Of a stretch of 37,083 bases of DNA, positions 13,547 through 21,819 are shown in pieces (position 1 is the first letter of the stretch; every line of letters starts with the position of its first letter). This DNA comes from Acidobacteriota bacterium. GTDB taxonomy: Bacteria > Acidobacteriota > Terriglobia > Bryobacterales > Bryobacteraceae. Made by a program: the position numbers and the translations under genes. Below the pieces are notes generated by a model. That model had not been told where the DNA came from. It ran no database searches and saw only the letters and a list, made by a program, of their open reading frames with translations. The stretch covers positions 1-37,083 of the forward strand of contig VFZU01000054.1 of the NCBI GenBank assembly GCA_016870995.1, in the 5' to 3' direction.

Positions 13547-14566
13547 TTGTCGATAGTCGCACAAGCCCAAAGGCAGTCCCTCCACGCCATCGAATTCGTT
13601 CGGGATTTGTGCTTGCCGCTCATGCTGCTTGAGCAGTTGCGGCACCTCTGGCTCGCCGATTTAACCCACCAGCCTCTCGGCTTCTTCTCGGCTGCCGCCG
13701 TCTTCATCTTTCTGTCCGGCTACCTGGCTGGGCTGCGTATGCCTGCCCAACCGCTTCGCCGCTGCTTTCAGCTCTACACGCTTCATATGAGCCTGTCGCT
13801 GGTCGTGATCGCGCTCGCTGGCATCACTCTGCTCGGGCGCGAAGTGGAGATCGCGATCACGGATCCATGGCAGGCACTTCTCGATGCGGCCCTTCTCATG
13901 CCAAGAGTCCCATTGCTCAATTTCCTTCCGATGTATCTGGTGTTTCTCGCTGCGACGCCCTTTCTGCTGGCATGCTTGGAGGCGGGCCGCGAGAAGCAGG
14001 TGCTTGGGGTGAGTTTTGCAGTTTGGCTCGGTGCGCAAAGTGAAATCCTGCCCGACCTCGCGGGCTGGCAGTTGCTTTACGTGATTGCTATCTACCTCGG
14101 TGTCACTCCCGTGGAGCGACCGGTGCGAACCAAGGCTTTGAATCTCGGTTTATTCGGTTGTCTGGTCGCGCTCGCCATGCTGCGACATGCCAGTTGGTTC
14201 GGTCTTGAGGCGTTTCGTGAGTCGATGCCGGCGTGGTGGGTGGAGCAGTCGAGTCTCGGGCCGATGGTGTTGTTGAACCTGGCCTTGTGGGTGGCCTTCC
14301 TCTGGCTCGTGCCAGAACCCCTGTGCCGCATGGCACGGCAAGGCCGACTCTTCATCGCCATGGGGCATAACGCTTTTGCCATGCTGGCCTGGCAGGTGCT
14401 CCTGTTCTACGCCTTCATGAGCTGGTTTCCGCAACGGAGCGAATTCTCAATGGGTGGGCAGGCGCTGGTAGTTTGCTTTGCGGTGGCGTGTTTGGTCTTT
14501 CCAGTCGCCCTTGCGATCAATGCTTTCCTACCGGAAGCTCCCGCCAATCACCGTTCTGACTCTTGA
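13547..14566 (+). CDS. OpgC-like multi-spanning membrane protein
   Basis: A 339-residue integral membrane protein with about ten predicted helices. The order of motifs resembles the OpgC/acyltransferase-3 group: an N-terminal 'IEFVRDLCLPLMLLEQLRH', 'FIFLSGYLAGLRM', 'QLYTLHMSLSL' and 'PLLNFLPMYLVFLA'. OpgC adds succinyl groups to periplasmic glucans in Proteobacteria; transfer of that function here is inference. The start appears to be TTG 13547, with AAGGAAA about ten bases upstream; the next Met is inside the first helix. The last 50 bases overlap the convergent GDYXXLXY gene. Confidence 0.72.
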   Translation: MSIVAQAQRQSLHAIEFVRDLCLPLMLLEQLRHLWLADLTHQPLGFFSAAAVFIFLSGYLAGLRMPAQPLRRCFQLYTLHMSLSLVVIALAGITLLGREVEIAITDPWQALLDAALLMPRVPLLNFLPMYLVFLAATPFLLACLEAGREKQVLGVSFAVWLGAQSEILPDLAGWQLLYVIAIYLGVTPVERPVRTKALNLGLFGCLVALAMLRHASWFGLEAFRESMPAWWVEQSSLGPMVLLNLALWVAFLWLVPEPLCRMARQGRLFIAMGHNAFAMLAWQVLLFYAFMSWFPQRSEFSMGGQALVVCFAVACLVFPVALAINAFLPEAPANHRSDS

Positions 14567-14987
14567 CCGCCAGGCGAATCGGCCGCGGATCACCCTTTGC
14601 TGGAACGCTCACTTCAGCCCAAAGCTCTTCACCCGGTTTCAGCACGCTCGGGTCTGGAATGTTCTCTGGGATGAAGAACGAAACCGAGCGGCGCAGGGCA
14701 ACATAGCATGGCTCAGAAGCCGCCGTGGCTGGTATGCAGCAAGGCGACTCCGCGAAGTGGAGCCTGTTATCCAACACATAGAGTTTGCCCCTCTCGTACT
14801 GTTCGAACGGGGGTGACACCGCAAGCAGCCTCAACCTCACATAGCGGCCGCGCATGAGATCGTAAGGGTCGTAGGGTTGGGTTCGAGTCCAAGCTCGTGG
14901 CGCTGTACTCTCCTCGATGCCGAACGTGCTCCAGAGGACCACAACGATTCCCATGTGAATCAGGGCGAGAAGAAAGCTGCGGTTCAT
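14517..14987 (-). CDS. GDYXXLXY-domain protein
   Basis: A 156-residue protein with an N-terminal membrane or signal helix ('FLLALIHMGIVVVLW') and a soluble domain starting 'PYDPYDLMRGRYVRLRL'. This matches the GDYXXLXY family, with Arg in place of the usual Asp. That family is typically encoded directly after a DUF2157 membrane protein, as here, where the start overlaps the DUF2157 stop by 4 nt. The biochemical role is unknown; the conserved pairing suggests one membrane complex. Confidence 0.8.
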   Translation of the reverse strand: MNRSFLLALIHMGIVVVLWSTFGIEESTAPRAWTRTQPYDPYDLMRGRYVRLRLLAVSPPFEQYERGKLYVLDNRLHFAESPCCIPATAASEPCYVALRRSVSFFIPENIPDPSVLKPGEELWAEVSVPAKGDPRPIRLAVKSQNGDWRELPVGKH

Positions 14988-16036
14988 TGAATACGCTCCA
15001 CCAATCGTCGTCGGGCTTTCTCAAGAGCGAAGCCTCCGGCCAGCATCAGTATTCCAAGTGCGATGAGCCCCAGCGAACTGCCCAGAAGGGTCATGGCGTG
15101 CGAGACATAAAACGCGAATACTGTGATGGCGAACCCGGCGATTCCAACGTTCACTCTCTCGGTGCGTTGCACTGAGACACCCCAAAAGCACAAGCCGGCA
15201 AAGGCGGCCCCAAGGATCGGATAGAAAGTCCAGCCATGGATTTGCGTCGACCAGTAGCTGAGGAGAGCCACCACCCCAACCGCTGGGGCATGCTTGCGGC
15301 CTGCAGCCAGCAATCCGAGAACGAGGATCCCGAAGGCTAGCCAGACGGGCTGAGCGATTGCGGGCCGTTGCGCGCCTCCCGAGGAGTTGAAAATAATGAG
15401 CGCGATCGAAGCCTGGAGAATCCCAATGCCTCCCAGCCAAACCAGAGGCTTGTGGCTACTGACGAAGTAGAGCAGCGCGAGGCCAGTCCAGAGCATTGCG
15501 ATCGGAAGCTCGTCGTTGCTCTTTGGTCCACGAATGGTCCATTCTGCGGTGAGCCAGGCTGGGATCAGCAAAGCAGCGAGTACCATTTGGAGCCAGTCGC
15601 GAATCAGCCAGTAGCCGGCGCAGGCTCCAATAGCCCAGAGCAGCATCCAGCCATTCCAATCTGTAGACAGATTGAAGGTCTGCGCGGTCAGTGCGATGCC
15701 CGCACCGAGGGAGGCGGTTCCGATGCCGTGAAGGGCAAGGTGGAGGGCTCTTACTTTTGGGAAAAAGCCAGCTGCTGCGTGAAAGCCTCCAGTCAGCAAC
15801 AGGATGAGCGCCACCTTGGCAGTTTCCGGCAAGCCGGACCAGTTGGCGGCGACGAAGGAAATGACGCCGGCGCCAATCAGCAGGGCCCCGAAACCCCAGG
15901 CGATCGCGGCGGCCCAGCGGGTCTTCGATGTCGGTGCATGGCTCGCCTCGAATGCGCGAATGCGTTCGGCCGCGTCAGCGTCGATTAGACCTGCCTCGCT
16001 CCAACGCTTCAGATAAACTTCCGCTTTGGGTTGCAT
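14984..16036 (-). CDS. DUF2157 multi-spanning membrane protein
   Basis: A 350-residue protein. The cytoplasmic N-terminus ('YLKRWSEAGLIDADAAERI') followed by 'WGFGALLIGAGVISFVAANW' is the DUF2157 signature, and about ten membrane helices follow. Function is unknown. It is paired with the GDYXXLXY gene by a 4-nt overlap, as in many bacteria. It is divergent from the first CPBP protease gene; only about 20-40 bp separate the starts. Confidence 0.85.
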   Translation of the reverse strand: MQPKAEVYLKRWSEAGLIDADAAERIRAFEASHAPTSKTRWAAAIAWGFGALLIGAGVISFVAANWSGLPETAKVALILLLTGGFHAAAGFFPKVRALHLALHGIGTASLGAGIALTAQTFNLSTDWNGWMLLWAIGACAGYWLIRDWLQMVLAALLIPAWLTAEWTIRGPKSNDELPIAMLWTGLALLYFVSSHKPLVWLGGIGILQASIALIIFNSSGGAQRPAIAQPVWLAFGILVLGLLAAGRKHAPAVGVVALLSYWSTQIHGWTFYPILGAAFAGLCFWGVSVQRTERVNVGIAGFAITVFAFYVSHAMTLLGSSLGLIALGILMLAGGFALEKARRRLVERIQ

Positions 16037-16068
16037 TCGAATCTACTCAGAATATCGCTGTGCTAGGT

Positions 16069-16968
16069 TTGGAAAAAGTGCTCTATGACCCCGATCACCA
16101 ACCGTATGCGCCCGAGGGTAGGATCTTTCGGGTCCTGCTGAGTCTTGCCGCATTGATGCGCAGCGTTGTCGCTTTGCTTGCGATCAAGACGAGCGCCGTG
16201 CTTGTGGGCTTGCCGCTGGCTCCGTTGTTGATTTTGATTCCAATGCCGAGGCGGGTGGCGAACTCGCTCCTTCAAGCTGTGCCAGATCTGGCGATGGGGT
16301 TGTTGGTTTCCTGGCTGTTACTGCGGTTTGCTCATGCCACAAAACTACGCGAGCTGGGATTGAACTGGGATCGCAAGGTGGCTCGGGAAACCCTGATCGC
16401 TTTCGTGGGCGGAGCCATCGCGCTGGCGATGACAGTGGTGCCCTTGCTCGCGATGGGGATGGGCAGCTTTGAAGCCGTAGACATGAGGGTCAAGACCGGG
16501 CAGGGCATGGTGATTGTGCTCGCCCTGGTTCTCATCTCTGCTTTCGCCGAGGAAGTCATCTTGCGCGGGTATGTGTTTCAGACGCTGGCGTACCCGATGC
16601 ATCTGTTGGGCGCATTGGTGCTGACGAGCGGCGCTTTCGCAGCGCTTCATTTGCGGAACCCGGGTGCCAACGAATACACGATGGCCAATACATTTCTGGC
16701 CGGTTGCGTTTTGGGGCTATTGCTGGTTTGGCGGCGGAGCATTTGGGTGGTGAGCGGTGCGCATTTCGGCTGGAACCTGGCGACGATGCTGCTGGGGCTC
16801 AACGTGAGCGGAGGAACCTTGCAAATCGTCCCTTACCGCATACTGTGGTCCACCGGGACGGTGTGGACAGGAGGGAATTACGGGCCTGAGGGCAGCGTGG
16901 TGTGCATGGTGCTGCTAAGCCTGTTACTGTTGGTTCTGGTGCGGCTCCACTATCATCGCGAAGCATGA
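16069..16968 (+). CDS. CPBP-family intramembrane metalloprotease (first of pair)
   Basis: A membrane protein of about 299 residues with the CPBP (Abi/Rce1-like) motifs: Glu161-Glu162 and Arg166 in 'FAEEVILRGYVF', His194 in 'AALHLRN', and His232/Asn236 in 'GAHFGWN'. All catalytic and metal positions of the family are present. In bacteria such proteins are linked to processing of prenylated or membrane proteins and bacteriocin-like peptides; the substrate is unknown. The start is uncertain: I chose TTG 16069, with GTG 16060 and GTG 16078 possible, none with a strong ribosome-binding site. It overlaps the next CPBP gene by 4 nt. Confidence 0.8.
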   Translation: MEKVLYDPDHQPYAPEGRIFRVLLSLAALMRSVVALLAIKTSAVLVGLPLAPLLILIPMPRRVANSLLQAVPDLAMGLLVSWLLLRFAHATKLRELGLNWDRKVARETLIAFVGGAIALAMTVVPLLAMGMGSFEAVDMRVKTGQGMVIVLALVLISAFAEEVILRGYVFQTLAYPMHLLGALVLTSGAFAALHLRNPGANEYTMANTFLAGCVLGLLLVWRRSIWVVSGAHFGWNLATMLLGLNVSGGTLQIVPYRILWSTGTVWTGGNYGPEGSVVCMVLLSLLLLVLVRLHYHREA

Positions 16969-17852
16969 ATGTACCCTGGATGATTCTTCCTGCCCTGTTG
17001 CTCGAAGCCCTGTTTTACTTCGTCCCGGCGTTTCCGCGGTTTCAGCGGGCTTTCGGGGCCGTGCCGGGGTGGTTGCAGGCGGTCCTGATCTGGGTGAGTG
17101 GCGTGACGCCGGTGCTGTTGTTAAATGCCCTGCTCGGGGTTGCGCCTGAGGGCTTCGTCTTCCTGGCCGGTTGTCTAGCTGCGGTCTGTCTTTGGCCGCT
17201 GGTGATGCCGAAGCGACCTCTGGCGGATCTGATTCTAATGGCTGGGATGGCGGGCTTGATCTTGTCTCCCTGGTTTGGTGGGTTGTTCCCAACCGTGGAA
17301 GGACTAAAGCTGGGGGCTCTCGCGAAGCTGCTCTGGTTGCGCGTGGGGATTGCGATATTTCTGTTCGTCCGCAAATTCAAGGTGCAGGGCTTTGGCATCG
17401 TGCCAGACCGTCGGGATTGGCTGGTGGGGCTGGCCTACTTCGGCGTATTCTTCGGGTTATTGTTGCCGGTGGGTTTGTACTTCGAGATCCTGCGAGTGCA
17501 GTTGCCCAAGATGGCTGAGTGGATGATTCCGTTTGCGGCGGTCGGGATGTTTGTAGCGGCGTATCTGTTTATCGCTTATGGCGAAGAGTTCTTCTTTCGG
17601 GGTGTGCTGCAACCGATACTGGCCGATGCACTGGGTGGAAAGTGGTGGGGGTTGATCGTATCGAGTGTTTGCTTCGGGGCAGTACATCTGCCTTACCGGG
17701 CATTTCCGAACTGGCGCTTTGCGCTGCTGGCAACGGTGGCGGGTATTTTCTATGGGTTGGCCTATGAAAAGGCAAGATCGTTGCGAGCAGCGATGATCGC
17801 ACACGCGATGGTTGTCACGATTTGGACTGTGGTGTTTTCGCGGTCGCTCTGA
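16965..17852 (+). CDS. CPBP-family membrane protein (second of pair)
   Basis: A 295-residue multi-spanning protein related to its upstream neighbour. Glu207-Glu208 and Arg212 ('YGEEFFFRGVLQ') and His241 ('GAVHLPYRAFP') are kept. In the third motif His280 is followed by 'AMVV' instead of an HxxxN pattern, so the Asn is missing. It may be a divergent or less active member. The ATG overlaps the previous stop (ATGA), implying coupled expression and perhaps a heteromeric pair. The gene ends 6 bp from the convergent STAS gene. Confidence 0.8.
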   Translation: MNVPWMILPALLLEALFYFVPAFPRFQRAFGAVPGWLQAVLIWVSGVTPVLLLNALLGVAPEGFVFLAGCLAAVCLWPLVMPKRPLADLILMAGMAGLILSPWFGGLFPTVEGLKLGALAKLLWLRVGIAIFLFVRKFKVQGFGIVPDRRDWLVGLAYFGVFFGLLLPVGLYFEILRVQLPKMAEWMIPFAAVGMFVAAYLFIAYGEEFFFRGVLQPILADALGGKWWGLIVSSVCFGAVHLPYRAFPNWRFALLATVAGIFYGLAYEKARSLRAAMIAHAMVVTIWTVVFSRSL

Positions 17853-17857
17853 GAAGG

Positions 17858-18214
17858 TTAGGGAACCGCGGCGAGTGCGGCTTCGCAGGTGTCGTAGAAC
17901 TTGAAGACGGTGTCGAGCCGGGTGACGCGGAAGCTTTGCCTGACGGCGTTGGGAGCGGCAGCCATGCCGAGCGTGCCGCCGGCCTGCATGACGCGATTGT
18001 AAGCGGATATGAAGCGGCCAATGCCTGTGGAATCGAGTTGTTTGACGCCGGCGAGATCGAACACGAGATGTTTGGCACCCTCGTCCATGCGGGCGTTGAC
18101 CAACGTTTCGAGCGAGGCGCTTTCAGGGCCCATCATCAATTTTCCCGACAGCCGGATCAGTACGAGGCCTGGCCGCAAATCTTCCGCTTCGATCTCAAGC
18201 ATGACAATCTTCAA
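17858..18214 (-). CDS. STAS-domain anti-sigma-factor antagonist-like protein
   Basis: A 118-residue single STAS domain. 'DLAGVKQLDSTGIGRF' contains the conserved DSTG with Ser62, the serine phosphorylated by anti-sigma kinases in SpoIIAA/RsbV-type proteins. In those systems the unphosphorylated form binds the kinase and frees a sigma factor. No partner kinase or sigma factor is adjacent, so the partner must be elsewhere. It lies 10 bp after the HELGH-protein gene on the same strand. The start could also be Met5 (18202). Confidence 0.85.
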   Translation of the reverse strand: MKIVMLEIEAEDLRPGLVLIRLSGKLMMGPESASLETLVNARMDEGAKHLVFDLAGVKQLDSTGIGRFISAYNRVMQAGGTLGMAAAPNAVRQSFRVTRLDTVFKFYDTCEAALAAVP

Positions 18215-18224
18215 GCATACCCGA

Positions 18225-18998
18225 TTAGGGCGCTAACAGCCGCTCGAGGGCAGAACGCGCCCGTTCCAGCGCCCAGGCGTAGCCATTGGGGTCCAGTTGG
18301 ACTTTACCGTCCAGCTCTTCGATGAGTTCGATCGAGATGGCTTCGGCCTGAGGGTCCTGTTTGGCCAGTGCATCGAGATATTCTTCGCGGCCAGGGAAGG
18401 CGCCGTGCTCGAAGCCAGTGCGGACATCGAGCATGAGACTGAGGCGCTGGGCTCTGAAGCAATTGTCGCCGGCACCCATTGGGGCACCGCGGAGGGTGTC
18501 GTTGGCGGCCTGGTAGTCGCGCGCGTAAGAGGGCCGCCAGTCGATACCGCGGCGGTCGCTTTCGGCGCGAAGCAGCATGTGTTGCACCATGTCGCCGATG
18601 TGGATGCCAAGGCAGGCGCGGGGGCCGGGTTCGTAGACGGGTGGAATGAAGCCGAGCGAGGCCAGCCAGAGGTGTCCCAGTTCATGCGAGATGAGAGCCG
18701 CGGGTGAGTTCTGGGTTTGCTGCATGCGCGGGAGGTTCAGCAGGATCAGGCTGCGGGTCTTGCCAGCCCTTTCATAGCGGAAGGTCATGGCCTGGGCGCG
18801 CTGAAACGAACCGGCGAAATCCGGTTTTGAGAAGTAGCTGATCAGAACATCGCGGTCTTCGGCGGGGATTGGGTCGCCGGGAATCCGGACGATTTCGATG
18901 CGCTGAAAGGTGCTGGCTTCAATTTCAGACTTCCATTGCTCAAGAACCGGCGGCAGCGCCACCGGCAACTGCATCGCAAACAAAAACGCAGGCCACAT
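18225..18998 (-). CDS. Exported HELGH metalloprotease-like protein
   Basis: A 257-residue protein with a short signal-like N-terminus ('MWPAFLFAMQLPVALP') and a zincin motif HELGH (105-109) within 'ALISHELGHLWLASLGF'. A plausible third ligand lies downstream but cannot be fixed. No known peptidase family was recognised with confidence. I use ATG 18998 because it precedes the signal peptide; the frame stays open further upstream but that part is the start region of the divergent gene. Only 24 bp separate the two start codons. The STAS gene follows 10 bp downstream. Confidence 0.65.
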   Translation of the reverse strand: MWPAFLFAMQLPVALPPVLEQWKSEIEASTFQRIEIVRIPGDPIPAEDRDVLISYFSKPDFAGSFQRAQAMTFRYERAGKTRSLILLNLPRMQQTQNSPAALISHELGHLWLASLGFIPPVYEPGPRACLGIHIGDMVQHMLLRAESDRRGIDWRPSYARDYQAANDTLRGAPMGAGDNCFRAQRLSLMLDVRTGFEHGAFPGREEYLDALAKQDPQAEAISIELIEELDGKVQLDPNGYAWALERARSALERLLAP

Positions 18999-19022
18999 CC
19001 TATAAGGTTCATAATAACGAGA

Positions 19023-20129
19023 GTGCTCTCCCGAAGATCCCTGCTGGCCGCCCCGATCTTGCTGCCTGCCTGTAACAACCGATCCCGCAATGCCTTTGTG
19101 GGTTATGCCTTTGTCGCTACGCGTGATTCGGGAGACATCGCAATTGTCGATCTGGCGGCATTCTCTCTGCTCAAGAAGCGGATCAAGCCCTCGGGAGCGC
19201 CGGTTCAACTGATCGATGTACCTGGGGAAGACTTTCTACTGACGGTTGGAATCAATGGCATCGTCGAGGAAGTGCAGTTGAGTGAGGCGGCCCTGAGGCG
19301 GAAGCTGGCGACGCCGGTGTTTCCGTATCACGTCTGGCTGTCGCACGACGCCAAAACGATCTGGGCCCTGACGGCGGACCAGCGAACTCTGTTGAGGATC
19401 GACAGGGCAAAGTTCGAGGTAGTGCAACAGATTCCGCTACCGCAGAAGGCCGCTCACATCGCTGTATCCCCGGGCAGTCACCATGTCGCCGCCGCGTTTG
19501 ACGAGACCAGTGAAGTGGCCATTCTGAGCGACCCAGCCCAGCCGTTGGTGATTTCGAAGCTCGATCACAAGCCCGGTCAATTGCGATATCTGAACAATGG
19601 CAGCCGGCTGGTTGTGGCCCATGAAAATGATCGGTTGCTGGCGATGGTGGACAGCGCGACCGGCAAGATCATCGTTGAGCTACCGCTGCCGATTCAGCCA
19701 CAGAATCTTTGCTTCAATGCCGATGGCGGGCAGCTGTTCATCTCCGGCGAAGGTCTGGATGGTGTGGTGGTGGTTTATCCGTTTCAATCTCAGGTTGCCG
19801 CGACGCTACTGAGTGGGAAGTCGCCGGGGCCGATGGCCACATCGTCGTCTCCGCAATTCTTGTTTGTCACCAGTCCTTCGACAGGGACGGTGTCGGTGTT
19901 GGATGTGAGGACGCAAAAACTGGCAGCCGTTGTGGCTGTCGGGGTGGACCCTCGAGCCGTGGTGCTGACGCCGGACAATCAGATGGCTTTGGTGTTGAAT
20001 CAGCGGTCTGGGGACCTTGCAATCATTCGCCTGGCGAACATCGTCTCGAAGCGCCAGAAAACGGCACCGTTGTTTACCATGATCCCCGTGGGATCCGCGC
20101 CTGTGGCGGCGATCATCCGGAGCCTGTAG
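19023..20129 (+). CDS. Exported YVTN-type beta-propeller lipoprotein
   Basis: A 368-residue beta-propeller of YVTN/WD-like blades, e.g. 'GYAFVATRDSGDIAIVDL', 'LFVTSPSTGTVSVLDVRT' and 'MALVLNQRSGDLAIIRL'. From GTG 19023 the N-terminus reads 'VLSRRSLLAAPILLPACNN', which combines a twin-arginine-like SRRSLL with an LPAC lipobox, suggesting export and lipid anchoring. No catalytic residues are evident; such propellers often act as binding proteins. The following small exported gene starts 2 bp after its stop. Confidence 0.75.
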   Translation: MLSRRSLLAAPILLPACNNRSRNAFVGYAFVATRDSGDIAIVDLAAFSLLKKRIKPSGAPVQLIDVPGEDFLLTVGINGIVEEVQLSEAALRRKLATPVFPYHVWLSHDAKTIWALTADQRTLLRIDRAKFEVVQQIPLPQKAAHIAVSPGSHHVAAAFDETSEVAILSDPAQPLVISKLDHKPGQLRYLNNGSRLVVAHENDRLLAMVDSATGKIIVELPLPIQPQNLCFNADGGQLFISGEGLDGVVVVYPFQSQVAATLLSGKSPGPMATSSSPQFLFVTSPSTGTVSVLDVRTQKLAAVVAVGVDPRAVVLTPDNQMALVLNQRSGDLAIIRLANIVSKRQKTAPLFTMIPVGSAPVAAIIRSL

Positions 20130-20131
20130 GC

Positions 20132-20497
20132 GTGAGCGGGATCCTGCTGGCGCTCTATTTCATCACCGCGCCGCCGGCCGATCTTCTGAGTGGCGTGACA
20201 GCGGGGCAGATTACGGCGCGATCGGGCGGGAAGTTGATCCGCTGGTTTTCGCAAGGCTCGGCGCAGATTGGGAGCCTCGCAACACTCAGCGCGCCAGCAA
20301 AGATCCTCGCGGATTATCAAAACGAGGGATTTTTGCGGATCCTGATTGAGCCCAACGTGATCGACAACGCCGTTGTGTATGCGCCGGAAGCACTGCAGAT
20401 CTTCGTCAACGGCCGGAAGTTATCCTGCCGCAAGGAAGGCGACCAACGCCGCATTTTTTATCCGATTCTGAACAACCGCGAGCCGTGCGAGCGCTAG
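20132..20497 (+). CDS. Small exported hypothetical protein
   Basis: A 121-residue protein from GTG 20132, with a hydrophobic N-terminus ('VSGILLALYFITAPPADLL') that looks like a signal peptide, then a beta-rich body and a tail with two cysteines. I do not recognise the family. It starts 2 bp after the beta-propeller stop, so the two are probably cotranslated and may act together. The last 4 bases overlap the end of the convergent rsmE. Confidence 0.55.
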   Translation: MSGILLALYFITAPPADLLSGVTAGQITARSGGKLIRWFSQGSAQIGSLATLSAPAKILADYQNEGFLRILIEPNVIDNAVVYAPEALQIFVNGRKLSCRKEGDQRRIFYPILNNREPCER

Positions 20498-21192
20498 CGG
20501 CGGAGGATGGCCATCGCGGCGAGCCAGGCGGTTTCGGCACGGAGGATTCTGGGGCCGAGGCTTGCCGATTGCCAACCGGCTTCTCGCGCTAAGGAGCGTT
20601 CGTCTTCGGTCCAGCCGCCTTCGGGGCCGATCAGGATACTGATGGTTACTTCCCCAATCGCAAGGCTGCCGAGGGTGGATGCCTCGCGGTTTTCGTCGAG
20701 GAAGATGCGGCGGCCTTCCACAACTTTGAGCAGGTCTCGGAAGCGGGAAACACCGTCGATCTCGGGCAGAAAGGTGCGTCTCGACTGCTGACTCGACTCG
20801 AGGGCGATTCTGCGCCAGCGCTCTAACCGCTTGGGTACGGCTTTTTCAAGTCCCATTTCGGCGCGGGCTGTTTGCACTGGGATGATCCTGTCGACTCCGA
20901 GCTCGGTTGCTTTCTCAATGCCCCACTCGAAGTGCTCAAACTTGATGACCGAAACGTAGAGATGGATGGCAGGGGTTTCCCTGGTGGCTTCGAGCTTTTC
21001 GACGATTTCGAATTTGACGGCTTCTTTATGAGCTTCCTCGACCCGGGCCAAGTACTTGTGCTGGTTGTCGGAGATCTCGTAGATCTGGCCGGGTTCGACT
21101 CGCAAGACGCGAGAAAGGTGCTTGGCTTCCTCGCCGCGCAGCTCCGCGCGGCCGCTTCTGACTTCATTCACAAAAAAGAGACGGCGTGCCAT
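20494..21192 (-). CDS. rsmE: 16S rRNA (uracil-N3)-methyltransferase RsmE
   Basis: A 232-residue SPOUT-class methyltransferase that methylates U1498 of 16S rRNA. Seen are the N-terminal PUA-like part ('EEAKHLSRVLRVEPGQ'), 'EWGIEKATELGVDRIIPV', 'RWRRIALESSQQSRRTFLPE' and the SAM-knot motifs 'ILIGPEGGWTEDE' and 'SLGPRILRAETA'. Length and motif order are standard. It is divergent from ruvA with 16 bp between the start codons, so the two share a very small control region. Confidence 0.94.
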   Translation of the reverse strand: MARRLFFVNEVRSGRAELRGEEAKHLSRVLRVEPGQIYEISDNQHKYLARVEEAHKEAVKFEIVEKLEATRETPAIHLYVSVIKFEHFEWGIEKATELGVDRIIPVQTARAEMGLEKAVPKRLERWRRIALESSQQSRRTFLPEIDGVSRFRDLLKVVEGRRIFLDENREASTLGSLAIGEVTISILIGPEGGWTEDERSLAREAGWQSASLGPRILRAETAWLAAMAILRR

Positions 21193-21208
21193 AGGCTATG
21201 GTGTTTTT

Positions 21209-21808
21209 ATGATTGCTTACCTGAAGGGTACCGTGCTCGAAAAGTCTGGAGGCACTGTGATTGTGCTGGCCGGAGGCGTGGGATATGAAGTGGATGTGCC
21301 GGTGAGTACGTATACTGCGATCCCGGATGTGGGGACTGAGGTGAGCCTTCGCATCTACACAAAGGTGAGCGAAGACGCGATTTCGCTGTATGGTTTTCTG
21401 ACTGCGCTTGAGAAGCGGGCGTTCGAGAAGCTGATCGGGGTTTCGGGGATCGGTCCTTCGCTTGCGGTGAAGATACTGAGTGGGATCGCAGTGGAGAATC
21501 TGGTGGCGTGCATACGGAGCGCTGACGTTGCGAGCTTGACGCGGGTGCCCGGTATTGGCAAGAAGACTGCTGAGCGTATGATTGTTGAACTGAAGGACAA
21601 GATGGAGGAGCTGCCTTCAGCTCCAGGTAAAGCGGCTCCGCGGAAGGAATCGAGCTTTACTCCGCTTGAGGAGGATGTTCTCTCGGCGCTGATCAACCTG
21701 GGTTCGAACGCGGCTGCGGCCGAGCAGGCGGTATTGAAGGCGAAGGGCACTGTATCGGGCCCCAACTTCGAGGAGTTATTTCGCAAGAGTCTCGAATTGA
21801 TACGTTAA
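21209..21808 (+). CDS. ruvA: Holliday junction branch migration protein RuvA
   Basis: A 199-residue RuvA. The N-terminal OB fold starts 'MIAYLKGTVLEKSGGTVIVL'. It continues with 'EKRAFEKLIGVSGIGPSLAV', 'VPGIGKKTAERMIVELKDK' (helix-hairpin-helix repeats) and a C-terminal RuvB-binding domain ('EEDVLSALINLGSNAAAAEQ'). RuvA tetramers bind Holliday junctions and load RuvB. ATG 21209 is the family start; the frame is open further upstream, but that part lies antisense within rsmE. ruvB follows 11 bp downstream, forming the usual ruvAB operon; ruvC is not in the window. Confidence 0.95.
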   Translation: MIAYLKGTVLEKSGGTVIVLAGGVGYEVDVPVSTYTAIPDVGTEVSLRIYTKVSEDAISLYGFLTALEKRAFEKLIGVSGIGPSLAVKILSGIAVENLVACIRSADVASLTRVPGIGKKTAERMIVELKDKMEELPSAPGKAAPRKESSFTPLEEDVLSALINLGSNAAAAEQAVLKAKGTVSGPNFEELFRKSLELIR

Positions 21809-21819
21809 CCTGAACAACA

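Noticed and set aside
19709-20131. Upstream extension of the small exported gene's frame into the beta-propeller gene
   Set aside because: It is out of frame inside a well-supported gene; GTG 20132 gives a signal peptide and sits 2 bp after the propeller stop.
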